64,000 nt of DNA, taken from contig JAHDVF020000208.1 of assembly GCA_022606425.2 (NCBI GenBank), positions 1,288,501 through 1,352,500 of the forward strand, in the 5' to 3' direction. Below are positions 23,930 to 35,114 of the stretch, piece after piece. A program made the translations under genes and the position numbers. The notes below the pieces were generated by a model. That model worked only from the letters and a program-made list of their open reading frames with translations, made no database searches and was not told where the DNA came from. How positions within the stretch are numbered: the stretch's first letter is position 1; each line of letters begins with the position of its first letter. The DNA is from Lepidostoma basale. Lineage: Eukaryota > Arthropoda > Insecta > Trichoptera > Lepidostomatidae.

Positions 23930-24345
23930 ACCGGAATCTCTTGATGGAAGTTCACTTTAAATAATAATTAAATAAAACAATTACCAGACTGTTGATGAGT
24001 TCGACCCTATCGAAACCGGTCACTATCTCAGACGTAATATCTTAGACAGGCAAAATTTTGATAAAAACTTGATATTGTCTAATGACAGGCGAAACATGTC
24101 ATTCACATAAATTATAATTAAGCTTTTGTAACCCTGACGAAGCTCCGGCAGGAGCGAAACCAATTGGTTGTTGTGAAAAATATAGTAGTTTAAGTGCAAA
24201 TTTATAAGTATATTAATATTATATTTAATAATGTCACACCACTAATTAAGTGCTTCATACAAAAGTATATCATAAAACTTCTAAAAAAATAGATGTTTTC
24301 ATTCGTAATAAATTATTTAATATGGAGTTTTACAAAGCAAAATCA
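23930..24345 (+). repeat. three different H motifs in tandem, then H2 end
   Basis: H1 type near 23987-24022 (GTTGATGAG, CGAAACCGGTC), H2 at 24069-24100 (GTCTAATGACAGGCGAAAC, ACATGTC), H6 at 24131-24173. Then CACCACTAATTAAGTGCTTC and an H2-type end (GATGTTTTCATTCG, ATATGGAGTTTTACA) up to LINE-B. Confidence 0.65.
24131..24173 (+). ncRNA. hammerhead-like motif H6
   Basis: CTGACGA (24134-24140), extra A, perfect stem II GCTCC-GGCA-GGAGC (24142-24155), GAAA (24156-24159), stem III as the 10-base palindrome ACCAATTGGT (24159-24168), T at the cleavage position. Stem I is poor (one or two pairs). Confidence 0.62.
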
Positions 24346-24349
24346 AGAG

Positions 24350-24710
24350 AAGACACAGTAAGTACCAAACAAGTTTTGAGGACTTCCGAGATGAAGACAC
24401 TGAGGACGATAGCAGTCAAGACACTGAGAGATCGCGTGAGGAACACCAGAATAAGAGAGATATGTGAGGTTGAGGATATTATAAGATGGAGCAGACAGCG
24501 AAAAATGGACTGGTAGGGTCATTTTCAAAGAATGGATACCACCAGACTCCCCTATATTGCATTGCATAATCAGCCTCATGGGACTCGCCCTCTTGGAAGG
24601 CCTCCTAAAAGATGGAAGGACAGCTGGGAGTCTACCTCACAGGAGGAGCAACACTCTGGAGAACAGGCCACATAGGTCTACAACAAGGAAGAAGAAGAAG
24701 AAGATTTTTA
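24350..24710 (+). pseudogene. LINE-B fragment with (GAA)n end
   Basis: Open frame LRTSEMKTLRTIAVKTLRDR, then TRIREICEVEDIIRWSRQRK, followed after a frameshift by HFQRMDTTRLPYIALHNQP and RPPKRWKDSW. Ends AAGAAGAAGAAGAAG at about 24690-24703. Confidence 0.8.
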
Positions 24711-25079
24711 CTCCATTGTTCAAGAAAAAATAAATTGTTTTATTTAATTTTCTCCCAATGATAGATATATACTAAAAAAAATTATAGAATTGGAAAACGA
24801 CAATATTTAAATTTAAAATTAATAAAAATATGACTTTATTGAAGGTAAAGGCGTTAACACTGTGGAGTTCTATTATTAATGTTGAAGGAGAAATTAATAT
24901 GATGTGGTGTACCCTTTCGGATGTGATGTTACATTTACACCTGGGGATAGATACGTTCACCTTCGAAACATGAGTGTATAAAATTTTAATTTTATAAAAT
25001 TTATAAAAACTAAGTATGAAGTTTCGTTGTATATGATATATAGAATGAAACTGCATATATAGTTTTTTCTTGTACTTAG

Positions 25080-25650
25080 TGTATATTTTACTTCATCCAT
25101 TCAAGTGTATAATACAGTGTTTTAAATTCTCCTGGCAAAATAAAAACATGTTTTGCTTCAGCAGCTCTCAAAGAAAATTGTGGACCGTTTACAGGAAATT
25201 ACTTTCGTCTGAAATGCCGACAAAGTATTAAAACTACGGAGTTGTCAAGGAGTATTCGATAAGTTTATTGAGCGGTCAAAAACTTGTAATGAGAATGTTC
25301 CCTCCCGGCTGGTCACTTCGATTGACATTTTCAATCATAAAGTTACGACAGTGGAGCCCGTGTGCACAACGCCATACTTTTGCTACTAAATCCAATTTCC
25401 TGCAAACGAGAGCCAGCATTATTTTATTAGCCGAACGCCGCCAGCTTCAAATTTGGTTTTTTAGGTAGGTACTTCGAACCAGCTGACGTTGACGCGTATC
25501 ATTATATTCCGAATTTGAATCCAACCTGTCTCCGCGTTTTAACAATTTTGTAAACGCCAGTACTTTTCCGTGTCGCGCAGACGCACTAAACTTCATTATT
25601 ATTGAAATTCAAATTTAAGGCTCTTCATTTGTAATACCTATATACATGTA
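25080..25650. other. no gene seen
   Basis: A 66-codon plus-strand frame at 25268-25468 is not recognisable as a domain. Otherwise unremarkable. Confidence 0.3.
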
Positions 25651-25654
25651 ATTA

Positions 25655-25730
25655 GATAATCCATTGTTTTGGTGGAAACATTATGATACTTCAACAATAA
25701 CAACTGTGTAATTTGAAACACGTATCACTA
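25655..25730. repeat. H3-type tail fragment
   Basis: GATAATCCATTGTTTTGGTG and TTGAAACACGTATCAC match the outer part of the H3 elements at 14000 and (reversed) 17310. No core. Confidence 0.45.
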
Positions 25731-25779
25731 ACTAACTATTAATGAGATTATAACAAAAACAATAATATGGAAACCCTTG

Positions 25780-26110
25780 ATTTTGCTTTCATTTTACCAA
25801 ATTCAGAAAGAAAATATAAACATATCGACGGAACCCAATATGGCAGTACATAATGAAGTTTTTGTGCCAATCGTTATACATTATATACGAAGAAAACGCT
25901 TGGAGCTAATTAATAACTAACAATCACGCCGTTTTCCCGTAGGGGTAGGCAGAGATAAAAGACCGCTAAAATGATCTGTCCTAACATTCCACTCTAGCTT
26001 TCTCTACATTCAAAAATTGCATCTTGCACGCTCGTCGATTTTTCCGACATCAAAAGTGGCCGCCTTTAAGTATTTGATCAATTTGAATCATATGTATCAC
26101 AATTTATCGA
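25780..26110. pseudogene. rearranged LINE-A (plus block joined to inverted 3' end)
   Basis: Plus-strand block 25840-25908 encodes MAVHNEVFVPIV (LINE-A MAVHNGVLVPTL). It joins directly to a minus-strand LINE-A 3' end starting at AACTAACAATCACGCCG (25914) and running to about 26110. The same junction occurs at 31016. Confidence 0.78.
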
Positions 26111-27134
26111 TTTAAAAATGTTGTAAAATGAATTTTCTTAGCAGATGAATTCCTTCATAATATGGGTTAAATTTAGTTTTATTCTATTTTATATACCAAA
26201 GCGGAAAAATCTAAAAACATATTAACTTAAATCCAATCAACACTAAACTCGTCGAAAAAACATTTCATTATTCTCTCGTTGATTTAGTAATAGACATTAA
26301 AAAAGTATTTCAATCTTAATTTTTCCACACGATTTGTCTCGTGAAATTATTTTAAAACATTATATTAAAGTTTTTGTATTAATAATCAAGTGAAATTCTA
26401 GGGAACAACACTAGGCACCTACACATGTATCTTTGCCTAATTCATACGAATAATCCACTAACATAAGTTTGTCTAAGTTCGTACGTAGTAATTTGAATTA
26501 TATATTCTTTAATTAAAAATGTATTCTTAAATATCCCACCAATGATACCGCAGCTAACACTGTTCACGGTAAACAAACTTACAGATCCTAATACAACAGA
26601 ACATTACAAACATTTATTTAGCCAAAAGTAAGCAGGAAGTTGCTTCCATCAATTCGTGCTCCAAATGTATGTCAAAATACAATACAAACAATACACAATG
26701 CGAAAGTTTTAGGAATAATGCTAAAAGGGGTGGAAAGGTAAACAGGGAACTCTAATTTTGAATCGCTAGCTAAATCAACAGGTACTTACCCGCCACTTAT
26801 AACATTATTATGTGTTTCCCGCAAAAGTACCAAAAATTTAAAATATATATATTTTACGTTTCCATACACATAATTAAAGAAACGTAAAATAAACGTAATC
26901 AGTTATTTTTCATTAAAATCATCTCGATTAAGAAAACTAATAAATTTAAATGAGTCGTCGCTATGTGCCAGGGGCCGGAGAGATGAAGACGACGGAGTCC
27001 AGCTGTAGGGGTAGAATATCCCTGTTCGGAGTGTGATAAAGTCTGTCATTCTAGGATAGGACAATTAGGTCACATTAGGTGGCACAGAAGACAAACCTAG
27101 ATTTTCTTCTATATACGCCATACTTTGTATTGTT

Positions 27135-27805
27135 ATGATGGTTTATTTCTATTTATCTTTTTTACACACTTTGTATATGAGGCCATTAGGACAAGAGTGG
27201 TCTAACCAACATTTTTTTGAAAAATTGAGTTACTGGTCTAACCCACACCTATTTGTGACCTACTATAAAAGAAAAATTAATCTAACCACAATTTCCAAAT
27301 GGAAACATAGATATTGCCATAAATACTTCTTTTTCTCTGACAAAAAATCAAAATATATGGAGTCAAATGTGGTCTATTATAAGTAACCATCAAAAAATAT
27401 CCTTAAACTTTATATTTCCCAATATTTCAAAATACTATTCAAAAGACATTCACCAAACAAACAAGGTTTATCACTTAAGAAGACCCTAACCCATACAGTT
27501 TTAAAAAAAATGGGGAAAAAACGTCAAATTTTTAATCGCATTTATCTCCATTGTCTAAATTTGGGGTTAGACCACTCTTTCCCTGGCGGCCTCATATACA
27601 ACACTTATTATAAAAAAAAATGAAATTATATGGACATGTTTCTCCTCTTCAGTAAAGTCCTTCTTCAGTAATTATACATTTTTTTAAAATATTATTATAT
27701 AAAAATGTTGTTGTTTACATGATCTGACAGATGTTTACATGATTTTTTTTTATAATAAGTGTTGTATATACAAAGTGTATAAAAAAGGAAAAATATAAAT
27801 TAATA
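27135..27805. repeat. palindrome interrupted by the GAGGCC MITE
   Basis: The intact right arm (about 27741-27805, TTATAATAAGTGTTGTATAT then ACAAAGTGTATAAAAAAGG) is the reverse complement of 27135-27178 joined to 27598-27622. The spacer 27623-27740 is AT-rich and holds a GGACATGTTTCTCC motif. Confidence 0.75.
27179..27593. mobile_element. MITE with GAGGCC ends and ATAT duplication
   Basis: 415 bp with inverted ends: left GAGGCCATTAGGACAAGAG, right reversed GAGGCCGCCAGGGAAAGAG, both followed by TGGTCTAACC. Flanked by ATAT at 27175-27178 and 27594-27597. The superfamily is not identified. It lies inside one arm of a larger palindrome (see findings). Confidence 0.75.
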
Positions 27806-27904
27806 AACTTAGATATTTGTTGTGTTCCTTATGCTTGTAACCACGGGCAATGGGCATTATTACGAGTATTACTAATAATTTTAAAAATATATGTTTTTAT
27901 CGAA

Positions 27905-28090
27905 TTATCGTTTATCGAAAAGAGACCAAGAGGCAGACTGAGGAAAAGATGGGCGGATTGCGTGGAAGAAGAATGGGAGAAAATGGAAGGAGCTGGGGAA
28001 TGGCCAGAGACAGAAGTCAGTGGAGGACCGTTGTGGAGGAGGCCAAGTCCCACACTAGGATGTAGCGCCGAGAAATGAATGAATGAATGA
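27905..28090 (+). pseudogene. LINE C-terminal fragment with (GAAT)n end
   Basis: Reads RPRGRLRKRWADCVEEEWEK and then, after a frameshift, DRSQWRTVVEEAKSHTRM, the typical tail of RTE-like LINE proteins. Ends in TGAATGAATGAATGA. Confidence 0.75.
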
Positions 28091-28094
28091 TGTG

Positions 28095-29440
28095 TCGAAT
28101 AGAGATTTTAATGTATGAAATGTGTATTTCTGCTTCTGTTCTGTTTACGCATACTCGATTTAAAAAAATCAAAAACAAAAACAATTAACCATTCATGAAA
28201 AAATGTATTTATTTATTTTGTATATAATATGTAAATAAACCGATGAAGGGCTAAAGTTCACAAAAATGTTTGTTTTAATTTTCAATTTAATTTCTGTTTT
28301 AAATAAAGTTTTATGTTACAAAATTTAAAAAAAATTCAATAATAAAAGTATTTTTTTTAAATAATTGCTTGTTTTAATTTCTAATATAAATACTGTTTTA
28401 AAATAAATTTTATATTTATTATACATCCCATGGTGAACCCTTCCAGTAAAAAGTTTTCTCTCCTATATATGGTAAACTTTTCGCAAATTTAGTCATCCAG
28501 CTTTGACATCTCCTAGGTTATATTTACCAAAATGTTCCATGTCTTATTTATTTACACTAGAATTAAAAGTATTAGTCCTCTTTAAATTGAATAGTTTCTG
28601 GGGGTTTTCGTAACCCTTTGTGAATTCAGATTCTGAAAACATTCGTAGAAACAATGTTTAATTAAAAAAATAAAACAGGAGATTTGGCAGCAAGAGAAAG
28701 GGATAGAAAATGGCTTATCCGTAAAGTGGCAACCCTTCCGTGGATTAGGCCCAACTTCCGCCGGACCAACAACAATAGCGCCCCGTCCTAAGCCGGGCCT
28801 TGCTAATGTCGGTCAGCGGGGCCCGCGCCGCGCTGGCCCTGTTCCCGCAATCCTCTTACGGCCGTCAGTTCGTTCCATTACGTTAGGTAAATAATGCAAA
28901 TACATTTGGGCGTAGAACAATACGGGATCAATTTATCTGAAGAATTCCTCTACACAAATTATCATCGTCATCATCAAATATAATGACGTCTGGCTCCTGA
29001 TCAAACGCAACTTTGTTCGGTTCCTAACATAATCAATAATTTATGTTGGATTTGGACTTGGATTTTAGACATATAGAGATTTAGCCTTAATGTCTATTCT
29101 TTTAAATGATGTTGACGTATATTGGCTGTATATAGATCAGACATTTATGAAAATATCTGTTTGGGTTTAATTACTAAGAATAAATGGTCCTCGAATCAGT
29201 AAATAATTAATAAAATATATGTACGGAAGTTCTGTCATACATTATTGAAAAGGTTTAAGAATCGATGCACTCGGGGTATTCATAAAAATATAATTTGATA
29301 TTGTCCTAATAAGGCGAAGCTCGTGAAACAATACAATTTTCAAAAGATATTCAAAAGAGCATTCATATAATATATACTCTATATTATCAATATATTTGAA
29401 AAGATTCAACTCGTAGGTAACTCCAATCGGCATCACTCAG
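28095..29440. other. no gene seen; one strong GC-rich island
   Basis: 28690-28880 (GCGCCCCGTCCTAAGCCGGG, GGGGCCCGCGCCGCGCTGGC) lies in AT-rich DNA with no open frame of interest. A chimeric H2/H6-like remnant (GATATTGTCCTAATAAGGC, GAAGCTCGTGAAAC) is at 29297-29335. Confidence 0.35.
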
Positions 29441-29444
29441 AGCA

Positions 29445-29690
29445 CACTAGACTGGTCCCCTATGGGGGGAAAGAGGAAGCGAGGCAGACCTTGAGCCACC
29501 TGGAAAAGAGTCCTGCAGGACGAGGTTAAGGCAGCAGGCCTCACTTGGGATGATGTTAGGCATCAGGCATGCGATCGAGTCGGCTGAAGAAGGTTCCTTG
29601 AGACCATATGCACCATAGAGGTGTGACAGGACAAAAAGGAGAAGAAGGTCACTCCAAAGTACCCAACGTTCTAACTTTTTAAGCTGCGTA
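29445..29690 (+). pseudogene. LINE C-terminal fragment
   Basis: GKRKRGRP, then ATWKRVLQDEVKAAGLTWDD and a truncated ETICTIEV end. This GKRRRGRP..TW..GLTW pattern is the C-terminus of a LINE protein, different from LINE-A. Confidence 0.65.
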
Positions 29691-30897
29691 TGTACCATAT
29701 TTATTATTTATTCGCCTTCACTTTGTGATATAAATTTACGTTTGAAGGAACTTGAAAACACTATTTTATCAGAATACCCTATTTCGCCACTTAACAGACA
29801 TGTTTCGGATGACTACCATCAAAAATAGTGAATTAAAGTTGAAATATTTGCTAAATAGTGATTAAATGTCAAGGCCTTTGCTAAATAGTAAAGTAAAGTG
29901 TAAGTCTCTAGTAAATAGTGCTATTCACATAGGAGTAATATTCTCTATTCAAACAAAAACAATTAAACAAGTTTTTAATTATTCAATTCCCAATATCTTT
30001 ATTATTAAAAACATAATTTTTCATATACCATACATATACTCATATACGAGTACGCGCATGGATGTGGATATTCATGAATAGAAGTGTCGATGTCATATAC
30101 CTACGCTTCAATATGATGAATTTAAAATAGGTACGCATTGTATTTTCACAACACCTTTTTGTACTTTTCACAAATATTTGGATGAAAATACAATATTTGT
30201 CTAAAGTAATTGTATTTCAAAGTAGATCAACAATAATGAGAGATGGTGAATATAGAAATATATTATTTTTAAAACTTATATCAACTTGTTCCATTATAGT
30301 ATGTGACTTTTCGTATATTCACTTCCAAACAAAACAGTACAAATCCTACACGAGATGAATCAATTCGATTTGTCGGAATCAGATTTATTAACTGATTTCA
30401 TGGAATAGCACCATAAACTATTGAGCTGTAATACATTAAATTAAGTAAGTTTAATTCGAAACACGAATTGTACATTATAGGATACACGCCATACTTACTC
30501 CTGCATAGGTAAATATCTACAAATTCCGCTTGGACTTTTGAAAATTATCATAAATAAAACTGTACGTGTGAGCAAAACATGACTTTTTATTACTTATTTC
30601 GAATTCAAAGACACATTTAAAAAAAAAATAACCTTCAATTTAAAAATAAATAACCACAACCTTAAATAATTTAAATAACCATAAACCTTTTAAATAACGA
30701 TAACCTAAAATCTCTTTTAATTGTATCGATATCATTAACAATTTCAATATCTTCAATAATGCTATGATGCGTTGCTCCACCGGTCCTTGTCTAATCCAAT
30801 CAATCTGGTCTGTTTCACTCAGAGTACGGCAGTCATTCACAACTCCTTTCAGCCAACGCAGGCTCGATCTACGAGTGCCTACCCCCTGCAATTCTAT

Positions 30898-31425
30898 TAA
30901 ACCCATTGCTTTAGTTTTTATTTTTTCAAATCCAGAAAAAAAATATAAACATATGGCAGTACATAATGAAGTTTTTGTGACAACCGTTTTACATATATGG
31001 AGAAAACGTTTGGAGCTAACTTACTAACTAATCATCACTCATTTTTCCAGAAGGATAGGCAGAGAGGACCTATATTCATATATCGTAACACGCAAGCTCG
31101 ACGATTTATCCGATTTCAAATGTGGCCGCCTTTTAGTTTAATTGATTAATTTGGTAATGCCATGTTTTCCTCGGTCGTCCTTAATTTTGTTTTTTCATTC
31201 ACACTGTTTGTATACAATTTTATAACCATTCTTCTATCATCCATTCGTTTTATATGCCCAAACAATTTAAGTGATCTTTTTTTTTATTTTACTTTGGTTG
31301 CAATCATCTGCCTTATATTTCTTCCATCATACATCGTTATCTAGAACATTCTTCTCAGCTATCTCATTTTTAAAGCATTTATCCTGCTTTCATCCTTTAC
31401 TTCCATATATAAGAATTTGTAAAGA
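30898..31425. pseudogene. rearranged LINE-A (second copy of the same junction)
   Basis: Plus block 30952-31016 (MAVHNEVFVTTVLHIW) joins a minus-strand LINE-A 3' portion from 31017 (ACTAACTAATCATCAC) to about 31425 (YGSEAW region). The leading bases (CAGAAAAAAAATATAAACATAT) resemble those at 25800. Confidence 0.78.
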
Positions 31426-31469
31426 ATTTGTTAACTACACGTTAGCAAGCAATACAAAGTGTAGTAGAG

Positions 31470-32590
31470 AAGAGTGGGAATGGCATCATGGTTACTTAGT
31501 ATATTATTGTTGAGTGCAGTATTTATCTTGCTGTTCTAGGAACCAAATCGTTGAAACGGATCTAGGAAACTATTAACCTAATCGCTCTCTGGATTGTCAG
31601 CCATACAATTGTAATTCCCGGGGCATCAAAATGTTCTCGAAACGTTGGAATTGATGTCTCTCCATCATATTAAATGTTTCTTCCAGAGCGCGAGCAGATT
31701 CCGCAGCGCTTGCCGCGTGTGGTCCCTTTGTAGCTGGCATAAGAACTCGATAATAAATTACATGTCATAATATTTCGCTACGCTCTTAGGGAAATGTGAA
31801 TAATAATGCTCTATGAATTGACGTCAAAGATTTATTTCAGTCATCATCATAAGCTTCCGAGCTGGATCCCCGTCGTAAATGCTAATACGCGAGTTAAAAG
31901 CACGTGGCTTGAAGTGCTTAAAGGACAAAATTGAGGTTAGCGTACCATTCCCAAACCACGCTTCATCGTACTTCAAAGTGTGCGCCCATACATCAAAGTA
32001 CCCGAAAGCGAGTCGTTAAAAAAACCGTTATATATTTTTTTGGGAAAATCATACCCGGAAATAAATAATACAAAATTGGATCTAAAATTGTTTATTCTGA
32101 GAATAAATAAACTAATCGTAACAGGCAAAAAATAAAAGGTCATGAATTGGATGTTCTTGTTCTTCTCCAGAAATAAATTCTCTATCCTCAACCGCGTCAC
32201 ATAGCCCCTCCTCCTTAGACCAGTTCGTTCAACATTGTTTTGGAACCGACGACCTCAATATGTTGATCCCTTTTAGTCCTAAATTTTCACTTTTTCTACT
32301 CTCGTACTATGTATATCTAGTACGTTAGTGTTGGATCTTTATCTGCATTATTTTAATCATAAAATAAAAATAGCAAATGAGCAACCGTATTTTTTAATTA
32401 ATAAAAATGTACTTATCCGCAATAGAACCCAAAACCCTAAATGCAGTACTTTTTTATCTATAAGATGATATAAGATGATGATAAAGCGTGATTTTAGCAT
32501 TGTCAACACGTTTGTATTTTTCTTCCCTAAATTTGCGTTTCGCCCGTTAATACAAAACCATAGAATCGTCTCAAAAAAGCACCAATAAAT
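31470..32590. other. no gene seen
   Basis: Moderately AT-rich. No exon, repeat family or RNA gene recognised. Confidence 0.3.
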
Positions 32591-32594
32591 TAAG

Positions 32595-32945
32595 AATTGT
32601 CCAAAGAGCAATGGTGGGAATCAGTATAGCGGACAGGGTGGGAAACACCACTATTAGATCCAGAACAGGAGTATCGGATATTATGGGAATAGTGGTAGTA
32701 CTAAAATTCGCTGGGCGGGCCATGTCTCTATCAGCTCATGTATAGAAACATGGCACCGTAGATGGACAAAACGTCTCCTTTGCTGGTGTCCTAGGACTAT
32801 AACCCGAAGCCCAGGATGTTCCCAACATCGATCGACTTTAAAGAAACCACTAGAAAGACATCGATGCGTGTTGCCCAGGATCGACACATTGTAGAAAAAA
32901 ATGGAGGAGGCCTACGACCAGGAGTTGACTAATATTAGCTGATAA
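32595..32945 (+). pseudogene. LINE-E fragment
   Basis: QRAMVGISIADRVGNTTIRS and then a RWAGHVSISS segment and TKRLLCWCPRT, with stops. Aligns with the better copy at 60.2-60.9 kb (QRAMERAMLGISLRDRLRN, RWAGHVARDP, TRRLLCWWPRT). Confidence 0.72.
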
Positions 32946-33444
32946 TGACAAGGATGATGAAATTTGTATTTATTCATAAATATAAAATTATTTAGTGCGA
33001 CATTATGAAGGTTTGAGAGTGGTAATGATTACATACCTACAAATTTAAGTAAGTTCACAACATGTCTGACTAGATTTAAGAGTCTTTATTTCTTTCTTCT
33101 TTAAAGACATTTAATACTTCTGAGTATACAAATCTATTTGGGGTTAAGGCCTGCAGAATTCTTTTGCGTGCTCCAACTATTCAATTATTTGATCTTCTCC
33201 TATTTCCTCTGACAAACAGTGAATGGCGTCTCTCGGTCCCTTTCTGTTACATGGATAAAAGAAGCCATGGGAAAACTCCCCCGAGAAATTCATTAAGTAA
33301 ATTCGATTTGTGTAGGCATTCAGTCCAATACTACAATTAGTTATTAGATTATCTAGAACCAAACTAATTAGACCGTGAATGGTAAATAGTATAATAATAG
33401 TTCATAAGAGTAATTTTAATACGCTTACTGAGTTAATATGAAAG

Positions 33445-33612
33445 GTTACTTACACTCGTAGATTATTCTGACAAAGAATATGTAAGCCCTTATATTTTTA
33501 TTTTATTTTATCACTATCTTCCGAAATATTTTATTTACACGCTTTCATACAACTTTTTATATGTTCCTCCAGTGAGTTTTCACAATTTTTATCTTTTCAA
33601 CCTTGCCTTAGT
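33445..33612 (-). repeat. internal piece of LINE-F, duplicated at 34165
   Basis: About 165 bp (CTTACACTCGTAGATTATTC to CCTTGCCTTAGTTTTA) that matches 34160-34325 with substitutions. The second copy is joined to a LINE-F C-terminus, so both are probably pieces of LINE-F on the minus strand. Confidence 0.6.
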
Positions 33613-33844
33613 TTTAATGAAAATGCATTATTAATCATAGAATAACATTAGTGATTTATAATTGTGTGCAATCAGATTTTTTAGCATGAAATATATTTAT
33701 CAAAAGCAAATTTATATCAGTTACAAAATTTGTCGTTTAGTTGCCACGGTCACGTGATTTCACGTAGTTTATTGCTTGCACTATTTGATTATATTTTAAT
33801 TTGAATACGGAGACCCCACTGAATATGGAATCAAAAAATTAGAA

Positions 33845-33970
33845 AGTTAACTCACTTATCATCACCCCGTTTCCACGAATGGGTAAGGAGAAAGAAAAGA
33901 CAGTCAACAATTCTATCTTGCCATACTTCAGTCGTTTCTCCTAAATCCTAACATCATGTATCGTGTCACT
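33845..33970 (-). pseudogene. LINE-A 3'-end fragment
   Basis: Minus-strand 3' end: CATCACCCCGTTTCCACG, GGGTAAGGAGAAAGAAAAGAC, then reversed CMNVEE-like sequence. Mutated and abutting LINE-F. Confidence 0.6.
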
Positions 33971-33974
33971 TACT

Positions 33975-34400
33975 TACTCTTCTGGTGCCATGTCAGGTCC
34001 CCCCAACGTAGGCGATGCAGCGAAGGCATCTCTGCCGTGCGCCTCTTGGAACAGGTTCTCAAATCTACTCATTTCTCTCCATTATCTTGTATTTCGCAGC
34101 CAGGACAACTGTCTTCTACCAACTCCCTGACGTCCCTCTATTTTATCCGTGATTATGACTTACACTCGTGAATTATTCCGACTAAGAACATGAAGGCATT
34201 TATTATTTTTTTATATGATTTATCTACATCTAGTTTTCTAAATATTGTTTTGACACGCTTTTGTATAACTTTTTCCAGTGACCTTTCGGATTTTTTTTTA
34301 TCTTACCTTAGTTTTAGGGTAGACGCATAAGTTGCTTCTGCTCTCTTCGTGATACTTCTAATTCGTGCTTTGTCGTAGGTTCGTTGTATTTCACTATATT
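33975..34400 (-). pseudogene. LINE-F fragment
   Basis: Minus strand encodes EGRQGVGRRQLSWLRNTR, then LFQEAHGRDAFAA, followed by GGP/APEE sequence, with stops. GRR..SWLRN..W..M...LF..A.DR is a standard LINE C-terminus. The second copy is at 55641-55825. Confidence 0.65.
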
Positions 34401-34479
34401 ATTCAATGTGATCTCATGCCAAAATAACCTATTCTACTTCAACATGCAACGTAATACTAATAAAAAAATAGACCATGTG

Positions 34480-35114
34480 AAATTTTATTTCATATAATAT
34501 AAGTAAAACGCATTCATTTATAAAATCAGTATATTTATTGGTTGCTACATGTAACAGCTACATAATTTTTATATATGTATGTTTTAGCCTATTAGGTATA
34601 TCACAGATGAAAGATTAATAGTATGTTTTTTTTAATAAATTAGATGTTCTTACAAATTTCTACACACGTAAGCTAAGAAGATTATAAAAAGTATAAAAGT
34701 TTTCATATTTACATAGCTTACTTTAATTTTAATATTATACAATAAAATAGGTTAAAAATAGGCGTTAGAATTCACAGTTGATGGTTATATTATAAAATAA
34801 TTATTGTTTTGTTTTTGTTTTTAAAAATACTACTGAACTCTACGTACGAATAGTAAATTTAAATTAATGTCTTCTAAAAAAAGAAATATTGTTAAATGAA
34901 TGTTTTCATAAATTTCCATTTACACATTTCAAAGAAATTTCATTTTGAATATTTTATATAATTGACACTGCATAAAACTTTAAAAAGCTTTCATGATATT
35001 ATAAAATATAAAACAGGCCTCGTTATAAATAATACACTGAGTATAACATTATATATAGTTTAACATTGAGTTTCGTTTCGAATAGGCAAAAACATTAAAT
35101 CAAATACGAGTATC
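34480..35114 (-). other. unc-5: probable unc-5 3' UTR
   Basis: AT-rich, repeat-free stretch directly after the unc-5 stop codon. Minus-strand AATAAA hexamers (TTTATT on plus) near 34485 and 34533 are candidate polyadenylation signals. The true end cannot be fixed without transcript data. Confidence 0.35.
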
